From contig NC_084590.1 of assembly GCF_033807715.1 (NCBI RefSeq), positions 39,613,005-39,677,004 of the forward strand: a stretch of DNA of 64,000 bases, written 5' to 3'. The translations under genes and the position numbers were made by a program. Below the pieces are notes generated by a model. That model made no database searches. It saw nothing but the letters and a program-made list of their open reading frames with translations, and was not told where the DNA came from. This document shows positions 62,316 through 64,000 of this stretch, piece by piece. Numbering within the stretch: position 1 is the first letter of the stretch; each line of letters begins with the position of its first letter. Source of the DNA: Cololabis saira. Taxonomy: Eukaryota > Chordata > Actinopteri > Beloniformes > Belonidae.

Positions 62316-64000
62316 AACATGTGTCAGATTTGTCATCAACTTTCCTGTGTGAGTATGTCATTCACTCTGGTTTTCTGGTCTGTTGTTGATTGTAACTCAT
62401 ATTTTTAGACGATAGCGCTTCCAGAGTGGTTCACACTGGCTTTTTACGTGGTCATTACTAAAGTGTCATGGGACATCATGTAGTTTTGGGAATGTTAGTC
62501 ATAGTGGTATAAAACCTCTATTAGCTGCATTACACATTGTAATTTATTATGCAATAACCTGAAAATTCAAGTATACATGAAGTAAAATAAGCATGTTCTT
62601 GCTGTACTCCATGAAACGTCATTTAAGGCATTTAAGAGAATATTTTTGCATTATCACCTAAGGATAAAAGATCCTAAGAGGGAAGATTTAAGCCATGTGC
62701 AACAGCTTTTTGCACAAAAGGCTGAAAACTCTCTAATCGTGCTGCACTCCCAGTTCTGGCGTCTCATTTCTTCCCTATAATGATTCCTCCTGGCTTTTTC
62801 TTACAGACACATTCCGCACTATGCACCCCCTACCACTGAACCCATTCACCCCAGACTGCAAACTGCACAGCCTCTCTGGCCCCACTGTCTTTGACTTGTG
62901 AGTAAAAGATAACCTTTAACTAGGCAAACCATTGGAGACTAGTCTCGTAAAAAGGCTCTAACTAAGAAGAAAAGAAAGCACATTCCACTAACTATTTTCA
63001 CACCTTTTGTCCTTTTTTTTTCTGATGAGACAGTAAGTATCAGCATTTATTTTCCACATCGAGATACAGACGTTTGATAAACCTTCATAATCCACCGTGT
63101 ATAATAGTCAGTTAAGCAAGTTGCATCCTGAGAAGAGCCCAGCTCAGTCCACGATACGCTTCACTTCCCCTTTTGTCCACAAAATAATATAGTGTTTGAA
63201 TTTCTCTTTAGAGCAAGGCAATAGGGGCCAAATTTTTGGTGTCAGAACAAAGTGGGAGGGAGGCGGGAGCAGAGGGAATGCTTGTGAGCACATAGCTGAG
63301 GAATGTGGGTGTGGACTCCTGCCAAAGGCATATGTGATCCTTATATTCCCCCGGGTGCCAGAAGACAAAATGTGGCTAAGAAGGGCCATGTCAGGACACA
63401 GATGTAGTGTGAGGACGTAGTAATGCCATTGAGTTCATGCTCCGGCTGCCTGTGTGTGTGTGTGTGTGTTTTTTTCCCCCTCTTTTCCCATTGGGTAACA
63501 TTTCCTCGTGCCCCTGCTCAGAATTAAAAGAGAATAAAATGGCACAGCGTATGTACAGCTGTACTGTAGAGTAGGTTTAGGTGAACAGAAGGCTCGTTAC
63601 TGCAACCGCACGCAATTTGTCATCCTCTGGTATTTAACTTATGACAATGTGATTATTTTTGTGTTCACACTGTGGTATTCCTGAATGTGATAAAAGCACT
63701 TCAAAGCACCTTAAAGTCTTTTAACCGAAGCCTATTAAATTAAATCAAATCTAAATTAATTATATATTGAATAAAAAAGCCATTAAAAGCTTAAGGCAAC
63801 TTTTAAAAAACTTTTCCAATCCTTCTAAATCATGGGGTCTCTCTACGAAAATACCTTTATATCTCAGTCTCTGAAATAGGGAAAAAAGGAAAGAAAGAAA
63901 CAGACTTAAAAAGAATGGCTTTCAGAATTAAATTGGGTTTTTAATAAATCTTAAACACTAACACAAAATAAAAACATACAAAACTCAGTTCAACAAAAGT
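62316..64000. other. Region downstream of foxo1
   Basis: Mostly AT-rich, with a short (GT)n at 63451-63469 and one exon-like segment at 62807-62897. I recognise no gene. Confidence 0.5.
62807..62897 (+). other. Exon-like segment of unknown identity
   Basis: A polypyrimidine stretch and CTTACAG acceptor precede 91 bp that end at a strong GTGAGTAAA donor. One frame is open across it (TFRTMHPLPLNPFTPDCK and on to PTVFDL). The base composition is more GC-rich than the flanks. I do not recognise the peptide and no partner exon is visible in the window. Confidence 0.3.

Overview
This window is nuclear DNA from a vertebrate, almost certainly a teleost fish. The genes have GT-AG introns, several of them only 80-110 bp long, and they are embedded in dinucleotide and tetranucleotide microsatellites, tRNA-derived SINEs, Tc1-like transposase relics and many small non-autonomous DNA transposons of types common in fish. 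There are no bacterial operons, CRISPR arrays or phage genes.

Four protein-coding genes can be read. (1) The 3' half of an mtus2-like gene (microtubule-associated coiled-coil protein) runs on + from 1124 to 6631 in eight exons and is cut by the left window edge. (2) A stoml3-like stomatin/prohibitin-domain membrane protein runs on - from 15758 to 10246 in seven coding exons. (3) slc25a15, the mitochondrial ornithine carrier, runs on - from 26517 to 17871 in six coding exons plus a probable 5' non-coding exon. (4) foxo1, a forkhead transcription factor and AKT target, runs on + from 29415 to 59033 in three coding exons with a 25.6 kb first intron and a long 3'UTR. From memory, the human counterparts of all four lie on chromosome 13q, so the block looks like conserved synteny. 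mtus2 and stoml3 converge; slc25a15 and foxo1 diverge from a shared ~2.9 kb interval.

The genes do not form a pathway. The clearest theme is how introns were built: most longer introns hold at least one structurally complete miniature transposon whose target-site duplication (TSD) can still be read. At least eight insertions have 8-bp TSDs typical of hAT elements, two have TTAA flanks, and three have TA flanks. Several are nested. In one slc25a15 intron, 1605 of 1693 bp is a hAT-like element with a second element inside it, which in turn carries a 22-bp minisatellite. In foxo1, one hAT-like family is present three times, each time carrying an expanded AAGG/AAAG tract; one copy sits inside an older Tc1 transposase relic.

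I found no convincing new molecular system. The best leads are the element-borne satellite expansions, a GC-rich nested element with three 42-bp units that look like NF-Y/Sp1 sites, paired direct repeats flanking the last slc25a15 exon, an extra coding intron and a Gln/His-rich insert in foxo1, possible uORFs in its leader, and an unassigned exon-like segment at 62807-62897.
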